From contig DGIK01000114.1 in assembly GCA_002393195.1 (NCBI GenBank), positions 14,335-21,389 on the forward strand: a stretch of DNA of 7,055 nt, in the 5' to 3' direction. Position 1 is the stretch's first letter. Every line of letters begins with the position of its first letter. The notes under the pieces were generated by a model that was not told where the DNA came from, ran no database searches, and saw only the letters and a list, made by a program, of their open reading frames with translations. The DNA is from Bacteroidales bacterium UBA3824 (lineage in GTDB: Bacteria > Bacteroidota > Bacteroidia > Bacteroidales > UBA3824). The translations under genes and the position numbers were made by a program. Below are positions 5,947 through 7,055 of the stretch, piece by piece.

Positions 5947-6309
5947 ATGACAAACATAGGATTTACAAGTGAACATCTCGCTGAGATAGCCGTAGCGGGC
6001 ATCCAGGAGAAAAAAGGACAGAAAATAACCAAACTCGATATGCGCGGCATCGACGGCAGCGTGTGCGATTTCTTCATTATCTGCCAGGCTGACAACCCAC
6101 GGCAGGTGCTTGCCATCGCCGACAGCGTGGAGGATTTTGTATTCGACAACACCAAGCAATGGCCTTACCACAAGGAGGGCAAGGAAAACGCCGAATGGGT
6201 GCTGCTCGACTACGTGGACGTGGTGGTGCACGTATTCCTCGACGAAAAACGCGACTTCTACAAACTCGAAAAGTTGTGGGCGGACGCTCCCCGCACCGAC
6301 TACGACTAA
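5947..6309 (+). CDS. rsfS: Ribosomal silencing factor RsfS
   Basis: A 120-residue RsfS (Iojap/YbeB family) protein. The family binds ribosomal protein uL14 on the 50S subunit and prevents joining with 30S, lowering translation in stationary phase or starvation. Diagnostic segments are CDFFIICQADNPRQVLAIAD (residues 40-59) and WVLLDYVDVVVHVF (84-97), then FYKLEKLWADA (104-114). The length is normal for the family. The ATG at 5947 is favoured over a TTG five codons upstream. It is followed after 53 bases by ftsH in the same direction, an order common in Bacteroidetes, so the two are probably cotranscribed. Confidence 0.96.
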   Translation: MTNIGFTSEHLAEIAVAGIQEKKGQKITKLDMRGIDGSVCDFFIICQADNPRQVLAIADSVEDFVFDNTKQWPYHKEGKENAEWVLLDYVDVVVHVFLDEKRDFYKLEKLWADAPRTDYD

Positions 6310-6356
6310 CCCTCAGTAGCAACCAGGCAACATTAGAATAATAGTGTAACACTTAA

Positions 6357-7055
<699 letters not shown>

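Overview
The window looks like a chromosomal segment of a Bacteroidetes bacterium, most likely of the order Bacteroidales. The evidence is the rsfS-ftsH gene pair, promoters of the Bacteroidetes type (a -33 TTTG and a -7 TAnnTTTG) in front of several genes, no strong Shine-Dalgarno sequences, and proteins that all read as Bacteroidetes-like. The species cannot be named from the sequence. Base composition is about even, and no gene stands out as recently acquired.

Layout from left to right. Positions 1-1443, minus strand: a two-gene unit with a PaaI-type hotdog thioesterase first and a phenylacetate-CoA ligase second, the ligase cut by the left edge. Positions 1444-1635: a divergent promoter region carrying two tandem palindromes that overlap the -7 element and 5' leader of the next gene. 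Positions 1636-2706, plus strand: a Fic-family AMP-transferase with an N-terminal inhibitory motif and a C-terminal winged-helix-like domain. Positions 2698-3336, minus strand: a nitroreductase-family flavoprotein that overlaps the fic gene tail to tail by 9 bases. Positions 3517-4731, plus strand: a fold-type-III PLP decarboxylase resembling ornithine decarboxylase, whose stop codon lies inside a perfect 28-base palindrome. Positions 4765-5451, minus strand: a secreted Sel1-repeat protein. Positions 5452-5946: a long AT-rich intergenic region with an intrinsic terminator pointing leftward that has no assigned gene upstream. Positions 5947-7055, plus strand: rsfS followed by ftsH, the latter cut by the right edge.

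Most genes are housekeeping or ordinary metabolism: aryl-acid activation, polyamine synthesis, ribosome silencing and membrane protease. No large undescribed system is visible. The observations most worth a second look are the paired operator-like palindromes in front of the Fic gene, which suggest autoregulation through its own C-terminal domain; the perfect palindrome that supplies the decarboxylase stop codon; and the orphan terminator near 5600, which implies an unannotated minus-strand transcript.
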